64,000 bases of DNA, taken from assembly GCA_961205875.1 (NCBI GenBank), contig OY540815.1, forward strand, positions 19,963,638-20,027,637, in the 5' to 3' direction. This DNA is from Sialis fuliginosa. Taxonomy: Eukaryota > Arthropoda > Insecta > Megaloptera > Sialidae. The first letter of the stretch is position 1, and every line of letters begins with the position of its first letter. Positions 62,313 to 64,000 of this stretch are shown here, one piece after another. The notes beneath the pieces were generated by a model. The model was not told where the DNA came from. It saw only the letters and a list, made by a program, of their open reading frames with translations, and made no database searches. A program made the position numbers and the translations under genes.

Positions 62313-63177
62313 ATTAATATATATATAAACAATATTATTTTTATTTTCTTATATTATATCAATATTGAAACCGACGTTTCCATTTGTTAAAAGTGTAGAG
62401 TAGAGTGGGTCGAAAATCCGCATTTTTTAGAAATTGAATTAATAATAACAAAAATGTTGCATTACTACAAGAAAAATTTCCGTTTTCTAAATTTTTAACG
62501 GAACCAGAGTCAGTAAGTACCTAAGTACTATTGCATTTCACAAATTATGAAGTTATTACGAATATTTTTGTTTCCACGCCATATCCGTTTTAGAATATTT
62601 TCGGTGTTACTTTACTTTCATATACTATATGGTCGTATAAGAAAGTAAATATTATGATCAAATGTGAAATTCTAATAAAAAATCGATACATCGGGAAAAT
62701 ATGTGAACAGTGAACAGTCTATTGGTAATTTACTTTAGTATCTGATTACAACGAAGCAGAGATAAATGTGGAAACTACATACATACAATACAACAGTGCT
62801 GTTCGAAGATTCGATTCCAGAATCAATTCCTAAGAGAATTGTGAGTCATATTTATTCTTGCAATAAGACCCATTTTACATAGAAAACAAGAACAAAGAGA
62901 ATAAAGCCCTATTCGAAAATCATTTTGCAATCGAACAGATATCAGTAAAGATTAATATTATTATATTTAATTTAAATTTAAAATCAATACCCACCCTCAT
63001 AACTTTTTATTTTCCTGCAATTTACTTCAAACCATTTTTTTAACTATCGATTATCCATGTTACTTCCATAAATATGTATAACTATTACCTATGTTCATTT
63101 ATAGTTTAATTTAAAATAATAACAATATTCCACAAAATAATTATTTCGAAATATAGATTATACATAAATAAATAGTG

Positions 63178-63225
63178 ATTTGCGTCAAAAACAGATTGCT
63201 ATCAAAATCTGTTTTTGACGCAAAT
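63178..63225. repeat. Perfect 20-bp-arm palindrome, 8-base loop
   Basis: ATTTGCGTCAAAAACAGATT and its exact reverse complement AATCTGTTTTTGACGCAAAT flank GCTATCAA. As at 46786, the arms are perfect. No ORF or other signal nearby. Confidence 0.85.
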
Positions 63226-63724
63226 AAACTTTATAATTACGAATTACCCAAATAGGTATATAACCGATACAAGTAGATGAGCAAATAATTTAACAGTTGA
63301 TTCCGCAGTGAAATTAAATAACGACAGAAAATTATATGAACTAGGTACCTACTATTTATTTAGATCGAAGATAACTATAAATGCATTCTATTATCTATTA
63401 ATTATTATTTAATGGTTTATATGATTAATTGTATAAATTAAGTCGCCTCATTCTAATGTCAACTATGTCTGGCTGAATTTCTAAGCAATAAAGCCAAAAA
63501 CAAATATATAAAAATATGTATCCATAAAAAAATCAGTTAATAGAACATCGGCAAGCTGTAAAATATAATAAGGCACTGGCAGCATGTATTATTATATCTC
63601 TTTAAAGCATTACTGTCGAACATAAACAATAATTTGCAAGCTTGAAGTAATTTAAAAAAAAACTGTGATAATGTATTCTTATTCTTCTTTGTAGATAGCT
63701 CTTTCATGTATTTTGTTGTTTAGA

Positions 63725-63900
63725 TGTAATTGGAGAGAAGCGACGGGACACAAGAAGTTATGGGAGGTTGCTAATGAGCCAATTATAGCAGGTATTGACT
63801 AACAAAGATCAAATCATAGGATTTAGGTTAGGGAACACGTTTGGTTGGGTTAAACCAAGCGGGGTCCAGGGGGGGTGGGTAATGTCCCAAACCCACAAAA
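63725..63900 (+). other. GC-rich island with putative G-quadruplex
   Basis: The only GC-rich island of the last 10 kb apart from repeats. GGGGTCCAGGGGGGGTGGG (63861-63879) can supply four runs of three guanines with short loops. A short frame before it reads NWREATGHKKLWEVANEPII before a stop, with no recognised family. It could be an exon or element end continuing beyond the window; I cannot decide. Confidence 0.35.
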
Positions 63901-64000
63901 ATTAAAACAAATTGTAAACCTAGATCCGCATTTGGTTAAACCTATATTATTTTACACATCTAGATTTTTATTCTAGTTTTTATTACAAATGCCATAAGGT

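Noticed and set aside
62790..62830. GTTCGAAGATTCGATTCC, resembling a tRNA B box
   Set aside because: No matching A box or cloverleaf could be found around it. No other credible tRNA was seen in the window.

Overview
The window looks like nuclear DNA of an insect. It is very AT-rich (roughly three quarters A+T by eye), has almost no long open reading frames, has canonical GT-AG intron boundaries at the one convincing gene, and is crowded with small non-autonomous DNA transposons, Helitron-like repeats and a mariner relic. A short TTAGG array (the usual arthropod telomere unit) and several dispersed repeats built around a 'CTGAACCGAT-TTGATGAAA' core fit an insect. One minus-strand repeat of the type CAGGGTTCCGTA...TCTGTC, plus frequent TAGGTACCTA-like words, hint at Lepidoptera, but I cannot prove the order.

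Gene content. The one gene I can support is on the minus strand: the first two coding exons of a rhodopsin-like (class A) G-protein-coupled receptor. Exon 1 (22585 down to 22319) encodes the start codon, an extracellular tail with three N-glycosylation sequons, and most of TM1. Exon 2 (10208 down to 10058) encodes the end of TM1, the first intracellular loop and TM2. Both join in frame with good splice sites across a 12.1 kb intron. Exon 2 ends with a strong donor, so TM3-TM7 must lie further along; I find no further exon before position 1, so the window's left edge probably lies inside intron 2. I do not recognise the exact orthologue.

Layout. 1-10057: inferred intron 2, with a truncated MITE, a 317-bp TA-flanked MITE, a 316-bp Helitron-like element, and a mariner relic with an internally deleted, stop-ridden transposase; also a doubtful small secreted-peptide ORF at 3383. 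10058-22585: the GPCR exons and intron 1, which holds two near-complete copies and one fragment of a MITE family (ends GGTACTGGCACCAGTC), a hAT-like insertion inside a tandem repeat, a 731-bp Helitron, and a hAT-like MITE whose target duplication begins only 9 bases into the intron. 22586-64000: no supportable gene. It holds hAT-like elements with 8-bp duplications (29025, 36070, 44587), piggyBac-like elements with TTAA duplications (37091, 45612), long fold-back repeats (23641, 26741, 47552, 49535, 58902, 60814), perfect short palindromes (46786, 63178), tandem repeats (31420), a Penelope-like fragment with a hammerhead-like core (54965), a TTAGG array (61949) and a G-rich island near the right edge.

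The interest lies in how the transposons are arranged: complete insertions with visible target duplications, elements nested in other repeats, and insertions close to a splice donor. I found no CRISPR array, operon, tRNA, rRNA or viral gene. Coordinates of repeat ends were read by eye; where a target duplication is quoted, the boundary is exact to a base or two.
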